A stretch of DNA of 64,000 bases from Sulfurihydrogenibium azorense Az-Fu1 (GCF_000021545.1 NC_012438.1:990003-1054002); one strand, 5' to 3'; shown: positions 25,417-34,842, numbered from the stretch's first letter. Notes: generated from the sequence alone by a model not told the origin. Program-made: numbers and translations.

Positions 25417-26177
25417 TAAAAATTGAAAATTTATACGTTGAGATAAACTCAAACACAGTACTTGAGGATATATCCCTTGAGATAAAAAAAGGTGAGATAG
25501 TTGCAATAGTTGGACCAAACGGAGGGGGTAAAACTACTCTCATAAAAGTTATTTTAGGGTTTATAAAACCATCAAAAGGAGTTGTACTTATAGAAGGTAA
25601 AACACCACAGGAGTATGTAAAATCAGGTAAAATAGGTTATCTGCCTCAAAGGTCTAACTACGATAGAGATTTTCCTGTCTCAGCCTTTGACGTTGTAATG
25701 TTTGGATTAGTAAACTCAAAATTAAGTAGAAAAGAGAAAGAAAAAAAGGTTTTAGAGTATCTAAGATATGTCGGAATGGAAGAGTTTAAAGACCATCCTT
25801 TTGGAAAGTTGTCTGGAGGACAGCAACAAAGGGTGATGATAGCAAGAGCCGTTATCTGTGAACCTGAGCTACTTATTTTAGATGAGCCAGCTACAGGAGT
25901 TGATGTAGTAGCACAGGAGAGTTTTTACGAATTTATAAAAAAGTTAAATAAAGAAAAAGGAATAACTGTAATAATGGTTACCCACGATATTGGAGCTGTA
26001 GGCTCTTTTACAACTAAGGTAGTTGGTTTAAACAGAAAACTTCACTACCTTGGAGAGTATGTAAATTTCTTGTCTAAAGAGTCTTTAGAGAAACTTTACG
26101 GCTCGGAAGTCAAACTCCTTATCCACTCCCCTGAATGTTTTACTTGTCAGTATTTTAACATTGAGGTTAAACATTGA
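25413..26177 (+). CDS. znuC: Zinc/manganese ABC transporter ATPase, ZnuC-like
   Basis: 254 aa. Walker A GPNGGGKTT at about residues 36-44, signature LSGGQQQR, Walker B LLILDEPATGVD, and the H-loop in VTHDIG. It belongs to the ATPases of cluster-9 metal uptake systems. It overlaps both neighbours by 4 bp. The C-terminal end HSPECFTCQYF contains two cysteines that could bind metal. No substrate-binding protein (ZnuA) is next to it. Zn versus Mn or Fe cannot be decided. Confidence 0.88.
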   Translation: MIKIENLYVEINSNTVLEDISLEIKKGEIVAIVGPNGGGKTTLIKVILGFIKPSKGVVLIEGKTPQEYVKSGKIGYLPQRSNYDRDFPVSAFDVVMFGLVNSKLSRKEKEKKVLEYLRYVGMEEFKDHPFGKLSGGQQQRVMIARAVICEPELLILDEPATGVDVVAQESFYEFIKKLNKEKGITVIMVTHDIGAVGSFTTKVVGLNRKLHYLGEYVNFLSKESLEKLYGSEVKLLIHSPECFTCQYFNIEVKH

Positions 26178-26977
26178 TAGATTTTTTATCTATTCCTTTT
26201 ATAAGAAATGCAATAGTTGGTGGTATTTTAATTGCAGTTTTACTGTCTGTTTTGTCTTTGTTTGTGTTTGTGAAGAGATGGTCTTTTATAAACATAGGTA
26301 TATCCCACGCAGCATTTGGCGGTCTTGCCATAGGATTTTTCTTAGGGATTAACCCTACGATAGTAGGAAGTATATTTGCAGTTTTAGTTGGAATTTTGAT
26401 AGGTTACATAAGTAAAAAAGGTCAGATACATGAAGATATTTCCATAGGTATTTTACTTTCTTTCTCTATGGCTCTTGGTGTTGTGGTAATGTCTTTCTCT
26501 AACAATTACAACTCTGACCTTTTTGCATTTTTGTTTGGTAATATTTTAACTATATCCTCTCAGGATATTCTGATGATTTTTATATTTTCTACATTTTCTT
26601 TAATCTTTTTATTTTACAACTTAGAAAAGTTGATGTACTGCTGTTTTGATGAAGAACTTGCTTACATAGGTGGAGTAAAAACTGATTTTTTATACTACAG
26701 CGTTATAACAATAATAGCCATTGCAACGGTTTTATCTATTAAGTTAGTTGGGTCTATTCTCTCTTCTGCAATGATAATACTTCCTGCAGCTGTAGCTTCT
26801 CAACTATTTTGGAGGTACAAGAGTATAATAGCAGCTTCTATAGTGATAAGTGTGATAGTTGTTTTAGTTGGGATATTTTTATCCTTTGAGTATAACCTAC
26901 CATCAGGCTCAACGATAGTAATCCTTTATTCTCTATTATTCTTTATAGTGTTGTTAGTAAAAAGAATTTTAAGATAA
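26174..26977 (+). CDS. znuB: Zinc/manganese ABC transporter permease, ZnuB-like
   Basis: 267 aa with about seven hydrophobic helices of the ABC-3 family. Typical text includes FINIGISHAAFGGLAIG near residue 40 and LVGSILSSAMIILPAAVA in the second half. It starts inside the last codons of the ATPase gene. It ends 1 bp before the stop of convergent rbgA. Confidence 0.9.
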   Translation: MIDFLSIPFIRNAIVGGILIAVLLSVLSLFVFVKRWSFINIGISHAAFGGLAIGFFLGINPTIVGSIFAVLVGILIGYISKKGQIHEDISIGILLSFSMALGVVVMSFSNNYNSDLFAFLFGNILTISSQDILMIFIFSTFSLIFLFYNLEKLMYCCFDEELAYIGGVKTDFLYYSVITIIAIATVLSIKLVGSILSSAMIILPAAVASQLFWRYKSIIAASIVISVIVVLVGIFLSFEYNLPSGSTIVILYSLLFFIVLLVKRILR

Positions 26978-26978
26978 A

Positions 26979-27758
26979 TTAAAGCCAGTAAGCTTTTATA
27001 TGTCCTTTTATCCAGTCCCAGAGGATTTTTTTGGCCGTCCTATCGTAATCAACCTCTCCACCTGATACTTTGTAGTTTAACTTTTTCCCTATTGTTTCAA
27101 GGGCTTGTAGTGGGTCATCTGGAATTTTTACTTTGTAAGCATCCTCTAGAGCTTCTTTTTTGTTTTGGATTATTTTCTCAATAAGTTTTATGGCAACGTC
27201 TGCAGGGTAAGGTAGTTTATCAGGAATGTAAGAGCCTTTTAACGCCAAATCTTCCTGATACTCAAGGGTTATTATCCCCGGAGTGTCTATTAAGTATATG
27301 TTTTCATCTAACTTTATTAGCTTCTCTCCTACAGTCATTCCCGGTTTTGGAGATGTGGTTGCCACTTTTTTCTTTTTTAAGGCATTTATAATAGAAGATT
27401 TTCCTACATTAGGATAACCTAAAACTCCCACTTTTACTATCTGTTTTTCTTTAGCATACTCTTTTATCTTTTCTAAAAGCTGATTTACACCTATATTTTT
27501 ATGAGCTGAAAACATAACAACTGGAAAATCTTTTTCTATTACACCTTTAGCCTGTTCTAAAAACTCTTTTGGAACTAAATCAGACTTGTTTAAAACAACT
27601 ATTAAACTTTTGTTTCTTTCTTTTGCTAACGACTCTACAACAGAGTTTCTTGTAAGGAGAGGTATTCTTGCATCAACCACCTCTAAAACTACGTTAGACT
27701 CTTTTAAAACCTTCTTTGCTATACTTTTTTCCCTTAACCACTCTCTTGGTTTTTCCAA
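26979..27758 (-). CDS. rbgA: Ribosome biogenesis GTPase RbgA/YlqF
   Basis: 259 aa, a circularly permuted GTPase. The G4 motif NKSDLV (about residue 57) comes before G1 GYPNVGKSS (about 119) and G3 DTPG (about 158). VVDARIP in the N-terminus is also characteristic. It works in late assembly of the 50S subunit. The C-terminal domain is shorter than in Bacillus (usually ~280 aa). The DUF4388-type gene lies 11 bp upstream on the same strand. Confidence 0.93.
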   Translation of the reverse strand: MEKPREWLREKSIAKKVLKESNVVLEVVDARIPLLTRNSVVESLAKERNKSLIVVLNKSDLVPKEFLEQAKGVIEKDFPVVMFSAHKNIGVNQLLEKIKEYAKEKQIVKVGVLGYPNVGKSSIINALKKKKVATTSPKPGMTVGEKLIKLDENIYLIDTPGIITLEYQEDLALKGSYIPDKLPYPADVAIKLIEKIIQNKKEALEDAYKVKIPDDPLQALETIGKKLNYKVSGGEVDYDRTAKKILWDWIKGHIKAYWL

Positions 27759-27769
27759 CTTCCTATATC

Positions 27770-28552
27770 CTAAATTTCCTTTAAAGAATCTTTAACGCTC
27801 TTTTTCTCAAGGTATAAAAGTATTCTATCTAATACATTTTCAGACTTTTTTGCTGGCTTGTGTTTTCTAACTAAACCAGCTGCTAAAAAACCATACAAAG
27901 CCCTTTTTACATCTAACTCTGTCTCTTGATAAAGTTTCTCTATAAACTCTTTATTTTGAGCAGCAGAGTTTAACTTTTCACTTTCAAGAACCCTTTCAAA
28001 ATGCAGTTTTACTATAATATCAGATACTTTGTTAACTCCGTTTATGAGATTTAGTATCTCCTTTTCCTTATCGTTTAAGTTTACACTTTTTAACTTCTCT
28101 TCAAAGTCTGGAGTTTTTTCATAAATTAAGTGAAGGTCTGTTATCTTTCTGTTGACTTCTTCTAAGGTTAAATTTCGAGATAGAAGGATTATTAGTTTAA
28201 TAGATTCTATATAAGTGGGAATATCTTCAGTATACTTTATGAATCCAGAAGTTATTGAAAATCTACCTTCTTTTAATCCTAAAATTAAAGGCAGTAAAGT
28301 GGAAATGTTTTTAAACAGATCTTCTTTAGATGCTTTGTCTCTTTTTAAAACAGTGTTAAAGTCTAAATCAAGGTAAAGTAAAAAGTTTCTCTTGACTTTT
28401 CTTACATACACAGGGTTTCCTTTATGAAAATACACACCGTAAGTTCCTATATCTTTATTTTCGATAGTAAGTATACAGTCCTTTTCCTCGTAACTTATAA
28501 CCTGCAGTATATCAACAAGGTTAAATGTTTTTAAATCTCCTGAACTTATCAT
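27770..28552 (-). CDS. DUF4388-type (PatA N-terminal-like) protein
   Basis: 260 aa, soluble. The first ~100 residues (GDLKTFNLVDILQVISYEEK, then YFHKGNPVYVR and LGLKEGRFSI) follow the DUF4388 pattern found in regulators with two-component or gliding-motility links. The C-terminal part (LNDKEKEILNLINGVNKVSDI) resembles a winged helix. The function is unknown. It is transcribed toward rbgA with an 11-bp gap. Its promoter region is shared with the divergent thiF operon. Confidence 0.65.
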   Translation of the reverse strand: MISSGDLKTFNLVDILQVISYEEKDCILTIENKDIGTYGVYFHKGNPVYVRKVKRNFLLYLDLDFNTVLKRDKASKEDLFKNISTLLPLILGLKEGRFSITSGFIKYTEDIPTYIESIKLIILLSRNLTLEEVNRKITDLHLIYEKTPDFEEKLKSVNLNDKEKEILNLINGVNKVSDIIVKLHFERVLESEKLNSAAQNKEFIEKLYQETELDVKRALYGFLAAGLVRKHKPAKKSENVLDRILLYLEKKSVKDSLKEI

Positions 28553-28627
28553 AACTTTTTATATTACCTTAAACTTATTTATTAAATTATTATAACCCAA
28601 ATCAGGTTTTAATTTTCTAAAAAGTGA

Positions 28628-28633
28628 TATAAT
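28628..28633 (+). promoter_or_regulatory. -10 box of the thiF-tusA-dsrEFH-pdxA operon
   Basis: A perfect TATAAT lies 41 bp before the thiF ATG, followed by AGAGGTGAT as Shine-Dalgarno. No convincing -35 is seen at the matching distance. Confidence 0.4.
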
Positions 28634-28673
28634 TTTTTTACACTTATTTTATGGATATAGAGGTGATTAGATA

Positions 28674-29489
28674 ATGTTTGGATTTACAGAAGAGCAGATA
28701 AAAAGGTACAGTAGACATATAATACTTCCAGAAGTTGGTGGTGTTGGCCAGCAAAAACTGTTAAACGCAAAAGTTTTAGTAATAGGTGCCGGAGGTCTTG
28801 GGTCTCCTTCAATATACTACCTTGCAGCTGCAGGTGTTGGGACAATAGGGATAGTTGATTTTGATGTAGTAGATTTTTCAAACCTTCAAAGACAGATTTT
28901 ACACAACACTTCAAGGGTAGGAGTGCCAAAGGTTGAATCTGCAAAAATGACAGTTGAAGCTCTTAACCCGGATGTAAAGGTGATAGCCTACAATCAAAAG
29001 ATAACAAAAGAAAATGTTTTAGACATAGTTAAAGATTTTGATATAGTTTTAGATGGTTCAGATAACTTTCCTACAAGATTTTTAGTTAATGATGCTTGTT
29101 ATATGCTTGGAAAGCCTCTGGTATCAGCTGCCATACTCAGATTTGAAGGACAGTTAACAGTATTTGATTACAGGAATAAAGAAACATCACCTTGTTATAG
29201 ATGTCTCATTCCTGAGCCTCCACCACCGGGTCTTGTTCCTTCTTGTCAAGAGGCAGGCTTACTTGGCGTAGTTGGTGGTATAATGGGGACATTGCAGGCA
29301 AACGAAGCTCTAAAGCTAATATTAGAAATTGGAGAGCCTCTAATAGGAAAACTTTTAGTTTTTGACGCTTTAAAGACAGAGTTTAGAACGGTTAAATTTA
29401 GAAAAAATCCAAAATGTGAACTGTGTGGTGAAAACCCTACCATAACAGACCTTATAGAGTACGACCAAGCTTGTGAAGTAAGATTTTAG
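28674..29489 (+). CDS. ThiF/MoeB/HesA-family adenylyltransferase
   Basis: 271 aa, E1-like. The ATP-binding motif GAGGLGSPSIYYLAAAG lies at about residues 39-55, with DFSNLQRQIL and the conserved Arg after it. Zinc cysteines are in CYRCLIP and in the C-terminal CELCG. These enzymes adenylate the C-terminal glycine of sulfur carrier proteins (ThiS, MoaD). The catalytic-loop Cys lies in PSCQEAG. Being first in an operon with TusA and DsrEFH suggests that it feeds or draws from a persulfide relay. Thiamine versus molybdopterin use is undecided. Confidence 0.88.
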   Translation: MFGFTEEQIKRYSRHIILPEVGGVGQQKLLNAKVLVIGAGGLGSPSIYYLAAAGVGTIGIVDFDVVDFSNLQRQILHNTSRVGVPKVESAKMTVEALNPDVKVIAYNQKITKENVLDIVKDFDIVLDGSDNFPTRFLVNDACYMLGKPLVSAAILRFEGQLTVFDYRNKETSPCYRCLIPEPPPPGLVPSCQEAGLLGVVGGIMGTLQANEALKLILEIGEPLIGKLLVFDALKTEFRTVKFRKNPKCELCGENPTITDLIEYDQACEVRF

Positions 29490-29498
29490 AGGTGTAAG

Positions 29499-29732
29499 AT
29501 GCAGGTAGACAGAGAGTTAGATTTAAAAGGTGAGGTTTGTCCCTTTACATTTGTAAAAAGTAAATTAATAATTGAGCAAATGGAAAAAGGTCAGATTTTA
29601 AGAGTTATTCTTGATTACGAACCTTCTGTGGAAAACGTGCCAAAAAGTATGGAAATGGAAGGTCAAAAAGTTTTAGCTGTAAACAAGATAGGAGATAAAC
29701 TCTGGGAAGTTTTAGTGAGAAAAGAGAGATGA
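29499..29732 (+). CDS. tusA: TusA-family sulfur carrier
   Basis: 77 aa with the TusA fold. The persulfide-carrying cysteine is in GEVCPFTFVKSK (the CPxxxxK motif, about residues 15-20). TusA passes sulfane sulfur from rhodaneses or cysteine desulfurases to DsrEFH/TusBCD, either for tRNA 2-thiolation or, in sulfur oxidisers, into the dissimilatory pathway. It overlaps the DsrE-like gene by 4 bp. Confidence 0.92.
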   Translation: MQVDRELDLKGEVCPFTFVKSKLIIEQMEKGQILRVILDYEPSVENVPKSMEMEGQKVLAVNKIGDKLWEVLVRKER

Positions 29733-30031
29733 AACTACTTATACTTATGGCAAGTAATCCTTACTCAGCTGATTTTAACACGATGGTTAAGTTTGCAAAG
29801 GCAGGGATAAAAAGAAACGATAAAGTATCCATATTTTTTATGGCTAACGGAACTTACTGTCTAAACCATGATAAGGTTAAAGAGTTAGCTGAAGAAGGTG
29901 TAAAACTTTACTACTGTGCCCATAACGCAGAAGAAAGGAAGATAAATCCACCTTCTTATGCAGAAAGTAGTAGTATGTATGGACTTTCTAAGTTGATAGT
30001 AGAAGCTGATAAAGTGATAAATCTATCTTAG
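29729..30031 (+). CDS. DsrE/TusD-like sulfur relay subunit
   Basis: 100 aa. The N-terminus MKLLILMASNPY is the first strand of the DsrE fold. A cysteine in KLYYCAHNAEE matches the position of the catalytic Cys of DsrE/TusD. It is the first of three consecutive DsrE-superfamily genes, an arrangement known from DsrEFH and TusDCB complexes. Whether the set serves tRNA thiolation or sulfur oxidation cannot be told from this locus. Confidence 0.85.
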   Translation: MKLLILMASNPYSADFNTMVKFAKAGIKRNDKVSIFFMANGTYCLNHDKVKELAEEGVKLYYCAHNAEERKINPPSYAESSSMYGLSKLIVEADKVINLS

Positions 30032-30038
30032 GTGTGTT

Positions 30039-30392
30039 ATGGCAAAGAAAAAAGTTGTATCTATTATAAAGTCTAACCCTTTTGGGTGGAAAACGTTTGA
30101 AGCTTTAAGACAAGCCGTTGGAATGGCATTAGACCATCAAGTAAGTGTTGTTTTTATGAGAGATGGTGTCTTTGCCCTTACAAACTGGAATCCTAACCTA
30201 ATAGGTGTTCCTTCTTTTGATAAATCCATAGAAGCTCTGGGTATGCTAAACGCAAGAATTATTGTAAACAAAGAGTGTTTGGGGGATAGAGGAATTACAA
30301 AATTAAAGGATTTTGGTGTAGAGATTGAAATACTGTCTAAAAACGAAATATGCCAAATAATAAACGAAGCTGAGGTTGTAATTACATGGTAG
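30039..30392 (+). CDS. DsrF/TusC-like sulfur relay subunit
   Basis: 117 aa of the DsrE superfamily. VSIIKSNPFGWKTFEALRQAVGMALDH is read here in parts: the motif NPFGWKTFEALRQA is typical for the F/C subunit. One cysteine (NKECLGDRG) lies in the later half. It starts 7 bp after the E subunit and overlaps the H subunit gene by 7 bp. It is probably a structural partner in a heterohexamer. Confidence 0.83.
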   Translation: MAKKKVVSIIKSNPFGWKTFEALRQAVGMALDHQVSVVFMRDGVFALTNWNPNLIGVPSFDKSIEALGMLNARIIVNKECLGDRGITKLKDFGVEIEILSKNEICQIINEAEVVITW

Positions 30393-30628
30393 ATACAGTT
30401 TACCTTATAAAAAAACCTGCTGAGTTTCCTATCGCAGATTTAATCTCTGATAACGACGTTCTAATACTTATACAAGATGCCGTTTTAAGGCAACCATCTA
30501 TATCTAACTGGTATGCCTGTAAAGAAGATGTTATTGCAAGAGGAATTAAAATACCAGACAACAAACTTTTAGACTATGAAGATATTTTAAACCTAATTGA
30601 AAAATCAAACAAAGTTGTTGTATGGTAA
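30386..30628 (+). CDS. DsrH/TusB-like sulfur relay subunit
   Basis: 80 aa. It has the short fold of TusB/DsrH with ILIQDAVLR, then [13 protein letters not shown], where the cysteine is embedded in the pattern normally reading YALKEDVEARG. It ends with the hydrophobic NKVVVW. It overlaps the F subunit by 7 bp and pdxA by 7 bp, so the whole operon is translationally coupled. Confidence 0.83.
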   Translation: MVDTVYLIKKPAEFPIADLISDNDVLILIQDAVLRQPSISNWYACKEDVIARGIKIPDNKLLDYEDILNLIEKSNKVVVW

Positions 30629-31611
30629 AAGTTGGTATATCCCTTGGAGACCCTTCTGGAATATCCCCTGAAATACTTGTAAAATCTTTAAATAAACTTC
30701 CTAAAAGTAATGCTTACATAATCTACGGTGGAAAAAAGGTTTTAGATAAAACAGCAAAAAATTTAGGTTTAAATGTTAACTTTACAGTAATTAAAAGTCC
30801 TGAAGAAGTAAAAAAACCCGGATACTATCTTATAAACATTTTTGATGAAGATTTCCAACCTGCAAGTCCATCAGTTTTGTCAGGAAAAGCATCTGTTATA
30901 TTTTTAGAATCAGCTGTAGAAGATGTCTTAAATAAAAAAACAGATGCAATAGTAACCCTTCCCATCTCAAAACGATGGATTATGGAAGCTGGTTTTAAAT
31001 ATGCAGGACATACAGACTATCTGGCAGAAGTTTCACAAGCAAAAGAGTATGTTATGGTTTTAATGTGTAAAAAATTAAAGGTTGGACTGATTACAACCCA
31101 TATACCCCTTAAAGATGTTCCAAAAAGTATAACAACACAAAAGATAATCTCAAAAGTCAAGCTAATAAATAAAGAGTTAAAGGAAAAATTTGCCATAGAA
31201 AAGCCAAAAATAGCGATAGTAGGTTTAAACCCTCACGCTTCAGATAACTCAAACATAGGAGATGAAGAAGAAAGAATAATAATACCTGCGGTAAATCAAC
31301 TTCTTAATGAAGGAGTAGATATTACATATCCTTTATCAGCTGATACTGCATTTAACAGGTATAAAGAGTTTGACTTTTATGTAGCGATGTATCACGACCA
31401 AGGTTTAATACCTTTAAAGTTAATGTGTTTTAGAAAAGCTGTTAATATCACTTTTGGACTAAAATTTATCAGAACTTCCCCAGACCATGGAACAGGTTAT
31501 GATATAGCAGGTAAAAATGTAGCTGACCCTTCTTCTTTTATAGAAGCTGTTAAATTAGCAGTTAAACTTGCTTATAACACTCAAAATAAAAATCGTCTCC
31601 AAAACGTTTAA
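30622..31611 (+). CDS. pdxA: 4-hydroxythreonine-4-phosphate dehydrogenase
   Basis: 329 aa. The N-terminus [14 protein letters not shown], the metal/substrate site [22 protein letters not shown] and the metal-binding [11 protein letters not shown] are all present, with the ending [13 protein letters not shown]. It oxidises 4-phosphohydroxythreonine in DXP-dependent vitamin B6 synthesis. Being coupled to the sulfur relay genes probably reflects operon economy, though PLP is the cofactor of cysteine desulfurase. The 3' end overlaps convergent ribD by 50 bp. Confidence 0.95.
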   Translation: MVKVGISLGDPSGISPEILVKSLNKLPKSNAYIIYGGKKVLDKTAKNLGLNVNFTVIKSPEEVKKPGYYLINIFDEDFQPASPSVLSGKASVIFLESAVEDVLNKKTDAIVTLPISKRWIMEAGFKYAGHTDYLAEVSQAKEYVMVLMCKKLKVGLITTHIPLKDVPKSITTQKIISKVKLINKELKEKFAIEKPKIAIVGLNPHASDNSNIGDEEERIIIPAVNQLLNEGVDITYPLSADTAFNRYKEFDFYVAMYHDQGLIPLKLMCFRKAVNITFGLKFIRTSPDHGTGYDIAGKNVADPSSFIEAVKLAVKLAYNTQNKNRLQNV

Positions 31612-32662
31612 AATCCTCAACTTTAAGCTTTATACTTTCGTTTATATCATTTACTCCAAGACTACCAAAAGAAGATATCCCGTCTTCTCCTACTATTTTT
31701 GGAGCTGTAAAAAGGGAGATTTTATCCCAAAAATCTTCTTTAATAAAAGATGTAATAACTTCCTTTCCACCTTCAACAAGTAAGTGAACTATTTGATTTT
31801 GATATAAAATCTCAAGAATATCTTTAATTTTAAATTTACCATTGTAAGTATCTAATGTATAAAGTTTTACATTAGACTGTTTTGACAGTATCTCCTTTTT
31901 ATAAGGGTCAGCTTCCTTTGAGGTTATAACTATTGTGTCTGCTTCTTTACTATAAATGTTGTAATTTAGAGGGACTTTTAGTTTACTATCTAACAATACT
32001 CTAATAGGTTGTCTTTCTGTTTGAATATACCTAACTGTTAAAGATGGATTATCTAATTGTGCAGTGTTTGACCCGACTAAGACAGCTGTTGCTTGGTTTC
32101 TAAGTATGTGTGCGTACTTTCTTGACTCTTGAGATGTTATCCATTTGGAGCTTCCTGTTTTAGTTGCTATTTTACCATCTATCGTTTGAGCTACCTTTAT
32201 GTGAACAAAAGGTCTTTTTTGAGTTATGTATATAAAAAAGTCTTCATTTATTTTTTGTGCTTGTTTTTCTAACACTCCTAATACTACTTCTACACCTTTT
32301 TGTTTGAGGATTTCAACACCTTTCCCTGCAACTAACGGATTTGGGTCTAATGTAGCAACTACTACTTTACTTATACCTTCTTCTAATATAGCTTCTGTGC
32401 AAGGAGGAGTTTTGCCGTAATGACAGCAAGGCTCTAAACTTACAAATATTGTAGAGCCTCTAAGGTCAAAGCCTTTGGATTTAGCGTCTTTTATAGCCTC
32501 TCTTTCAGCGTGGGGCATTCCTGCTTTGTAATGAAAACCTTTTCCTATAATCTTTCCATCTTTTACAATAACAGCTCCTACAGTAGGGTTTGGGTGTGTA
32601 TAACCTTTCCTCTCTTTTGCTAAATCTAATGCTATGTTCATGTAGTATTCTAAATTTTCCAT
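31562..32662 (-). CDS. ribD: Bifunctional riboflavin biosynthesis deaminase/reductase
   Basis: 366 aa. The N-terminal zinc deaminase has [10 protein letters not shown], the catalytic HAE in GMPHAEREA and the Cys pair in [14 protein letters not shown]. The C-terminal NADPH reductase includes [12 protein letters not shown] and LLVEGGKEV. It carries out steps two and three of riboflavin synthesis. It lies 13 bp downstream of the citrate synthase gene on the same strand, and no FMN riboswitch is visible. Confidence 0.95.
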   Translation of the reverse strand: MENLEYYMNIALDLAKERKGYTHPNPTVGAVIVKDGKIIGKGFHYKAGMPHAEREAIKDAKSKGFDLRGSTIFVSLEPCCHYGKTPPCTEAILEEGISKVVVATLDPNPLVAGKGVEILKQKGVEVVLGVLEKQAQKINEDFFIYITQKRPFVHIKVAQTIDGKIATKTGSSKWITSQESRKYAHILRNQATAVLVGSNTAQLDNPSLTVRYIQTERQPIRVLLDSKLKVPLNYNIYSKEADTIVITSKEADPYKKEILSKQSNVKLYTLDTYNGKFKIKDILEILYQNQIVHLLVEGGKEVITSFIKEDFWDKISLFTAPKIVGEDGISSFGSLGVNDINESIKLKVEDFKRFGDDFYFECYKQV

Positions 32663-32675
32663 AAACAGAATTTTA

Positions 32676-33803
32676 TCATAAAGATTTTATGTCTTTATAA
32701 TGAATGTTATGTCCTCCGTCGTAAACTTGAGTTGGTCTAAAGAGTTTATTATTTCTAACATACTCTATACAGTGGGCTATCCAGCCTGGAACTCTTGCCA
32801 TCGCGAATATAGTTGTAAAAAAGTCTGAAGGTATTCCCATTTGAGAGTATAAAACCCCAGAATAAAAGTCTATGTTTGTATAAATTTTTTTCTCTTCTAA
32901 GTATTCTAATGCTATTTTTTCAAAGATTTCAGCTTTTTTTAAAAGCGGCGTAGGTTTTTCTTTTTGAAGATTTTCTAAAAGATATTTCATTATTTTTGCT
33001 CTTGGGTCGTAGGTTTTGTAGATTCTATGTCCAAAGCCCATAATTTTATCTTTATTTTTTAACTTATTTTCTATATACTCTCTTATTATTTTCTCATCGT
33101 TTGGAAGAGAAGATAACATTTTATATACTTCTTCATTTGCTCCACCGTGTAATCTTCCAGATAAAGACCCAATTGCAGAAGAAACACAGGCATAAAGGTC
33201 TGCTAATGTTGAAACGACTACCATCGCTGTAAATGTTGATGCATTTATTGTATGCTCTGCATGTAAGATTAAAGTTTTATCTAACGTTTGCCAGTAAATT
33301 TTTTCTACAGATTTACCGTTTAGCATATAAAGAAAATTTTCAGTGTAATAAAAATTTTTATCTGGAAAAACTATTTCTTTTCCTTCTTTTAATCTTTTTG
33401 AAAAAGCTATAACAACAGGAACTAGCGCCATTATTCTTACAGTCTGTCTATACTTGTTTTCTTCTTTCATTATATCTGTATCTATGTCATCAAAAGCAAA
33501 TACAGGAACTAAACTTTGTAATATTTTCATAGGATGTAAATTTTCTGGTAATGACTTCACTATATCTAAAATTCTTTCAAAGTATTTCAGATTTTCTTTA
33601 ATATCTAACTCAAACTTTAACAACTCATTTTCATCAGGAATTTTTCCAAAGATAAGTAAATATGACAATTCTAAAAAGTTAGAGTTTTCTACTAACTCTT
33701 GTATTGGTATTCCTCTATATTCTAAAATACCATTTTCTCCATCTACGTAGCTTATGCTTGACTTTACAACTGGAATACCAGCCAATCCTTCATAAACTTG
33801 CAT
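32676..33803 (-). CDS. gltA: Citrate synthase family protein
   Basis: 375 aa from ATG 33803. AAAGGTGAT lies 4-5 bp before it and GTG 33812 is less likely. The catalytic histidines are in LILHAEHTINAS and FGHRIYKTYDPRA, and the acidic residue is in the C-terminal IDFYSGVLY. The ~375-aa length is that of the Gram-positive/archaeal type. 2-methylcitrate synthase activity cannot be excluded. In an Aquificota host that fixes CO2 through the reductive TCA cycle, a citrate synthase may run in reverse or serve biosynthesis. That part is inference. Confidence 0.9.
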   Translation of the reverse strand: MQVYEGLAGIPVVKSSISYVDGENGILEYRGIPIQELVENSNFLELSYLLIFGKIPDENELLKFELDIKENLKYFERILDIVKSLPENLHPMKILQSLVPVFAFDDIDTDIMKEENKYRQTVRIMALVPVVIAFSKRLKEGKEIVFPDKNFYYTENFLYMLNGKSVEKIYWQTLDKTLILHAEHTINASTFTAMVVVSTLADLYACVSSAIGSLSGRLHGGANEEVYKMLSSLPNDEKIIREYIENKLKNKDKIMGFGHRIYKTYDPRAKIMKYLLENLQKEKPTPLLKKAEIFEKIALEYLEEKKIYTNIDFYSGVLYSQMGIPSDFFTTIFAMARVPGWIAHCIEYVRNNKLFRPTQVYDGGHNIHYKDIKSL

Positions 33804-33894
33804 TTTTATCACCTTTAATTTTGATAATTGTCATTAAAAAAATTTAAACAAAACATTAAAATTTAGCAATAATAAACCTCAGGAGGTTTTTTAA

Positions 33895-34818
33895 ATGTTT
33901 TACGTAATAAGTCTAATTTTATCTCTGTTTGCTATTTCTTTGGCAGATGAAAGACTCTACACTATATCACCAAAAGATGCCTTTAATCTTTTAAACAACA
34001 AAAACGTTGTGTTTGTTTACACAGAAGATAGTGAAACTTTCAAAAAAGAGCATATACCTTCATCAGTCAACCTTGATAGTCTTTTACTGCAAGACATTGC
34101 CCTAAAAAACAATGAAAAGCTAAAATGCAACTACTTACCACTTTGTCCAAAAACTGCAGAAAAAATCTTCTCAGAAAAAGGTTTAACACCTAATAATTTT
34201 TACATCATTTACTACGATGAACTACCTAACAAGGCATCTTATGTATGGTTTTTACTTTATTCGATGGGAGTTGATGATAAAAATCTAAGAATATTAGATG
34301 GAGGATTTAAAGCTTGGAAGAATGAAGGTCTACCTACAGAGTCAGGAGATGAAAAACCTAGAAAAAAAGCAACGTTTAAAGCAAAACCAAGATACGAAGT
34401 GGTAGCTACAAAAGAAGAAGTCTTAAAACATGTAGAAAACTATCAAAAAGGATTAGATGACAACACAATACTTATAGATACACGAACTTTTTTAGAGTTT
34501 ACAGGAAGACAAGAGATGACAGACATAAAAAGGTCAGGACACATTCCAAGTGCAAAGTTTGTATACTGGCGATGGTTTGCAGATAAAGAAACAACCTATA
34601 AACCTTTTGAAAAGCTACAAGAAGATGTAAAGAAGCTGAACATAGACTTTAGCAAAAAAATCATACTTTACTGCACCATAGGAAACAGGTCTTCTTTTGT
34701 TTTTATTCCTTTAAAAGCACTAGGTGCAAAAAATCTAAAAATATACACAGGAAGTTGGTACGAATGGGGTAATGATGAATCTTTACCTTTAGAAAAAGAA
34801 AAATTCAGAGAACGCTAA
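33895..34818 (+). CDS. Exported tandem-rhodanese thiosulfate sulfurtransferase
   Basis: 307 aa. A signal peptide is predicted (about residues 1-17, cut near SLA|DE). Two rhodanese domains follow. The first lacks an active cysteine at the loop. The second has the active site in LYCTIGNRSS near residue 261. TRTFLEFTG and HIPSAK are typical. It probably handles thiosulfate or sulfane sulfur in the periplasm. TCAGGAGG lies 7 bp before the ATG. The stop codon is part of the sigma-28 promoter of fliC. Confidence 0.9.
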   Translation: MFYVISLILSLFAISLADERLYTISPKDAFNLLNNKNVVFVYTEDSETFKKEHIPSSVNLDSLLLQDIALKNNEKLKCNYLPLCPKTAEKIFSEKGLTPNNFYIIYYDELPNKASYVWFLLYSMGVDDKNLRILDGGFKAWKNEGLPTESGDEKPRKKATFKAKPRYEVVATKEEVLKHVENYQKGLDDNTILIDTRTFLEFTGRQEMTDIKRSGHIPSAKFVYWRWFADKETTYKPFEKLQEDVKKLNIDFSKKIILYCTIGNRSSFVFIPLKALGAKNLKIYTGSWYEWGNDESLPLEKEKFRER

Positions 34819-34842
34819 AAAATTTTTAAAAACTTACGATAA
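34816..34842 (+). promoter_or_regulatory. Sigma-28 (FliA) promoter of fliC
   Basis: TAAA (34816-34819), exactly 15 bp, TACGATAA (34835-34842), matching six of eight bases of the flagellar -10 GCCGATAA. The -35 overlaps the stop codon of the rhodanese gene. The flagellin ATG is 35 bp downstream behind TAGGAGG. Confidence 0.75.
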
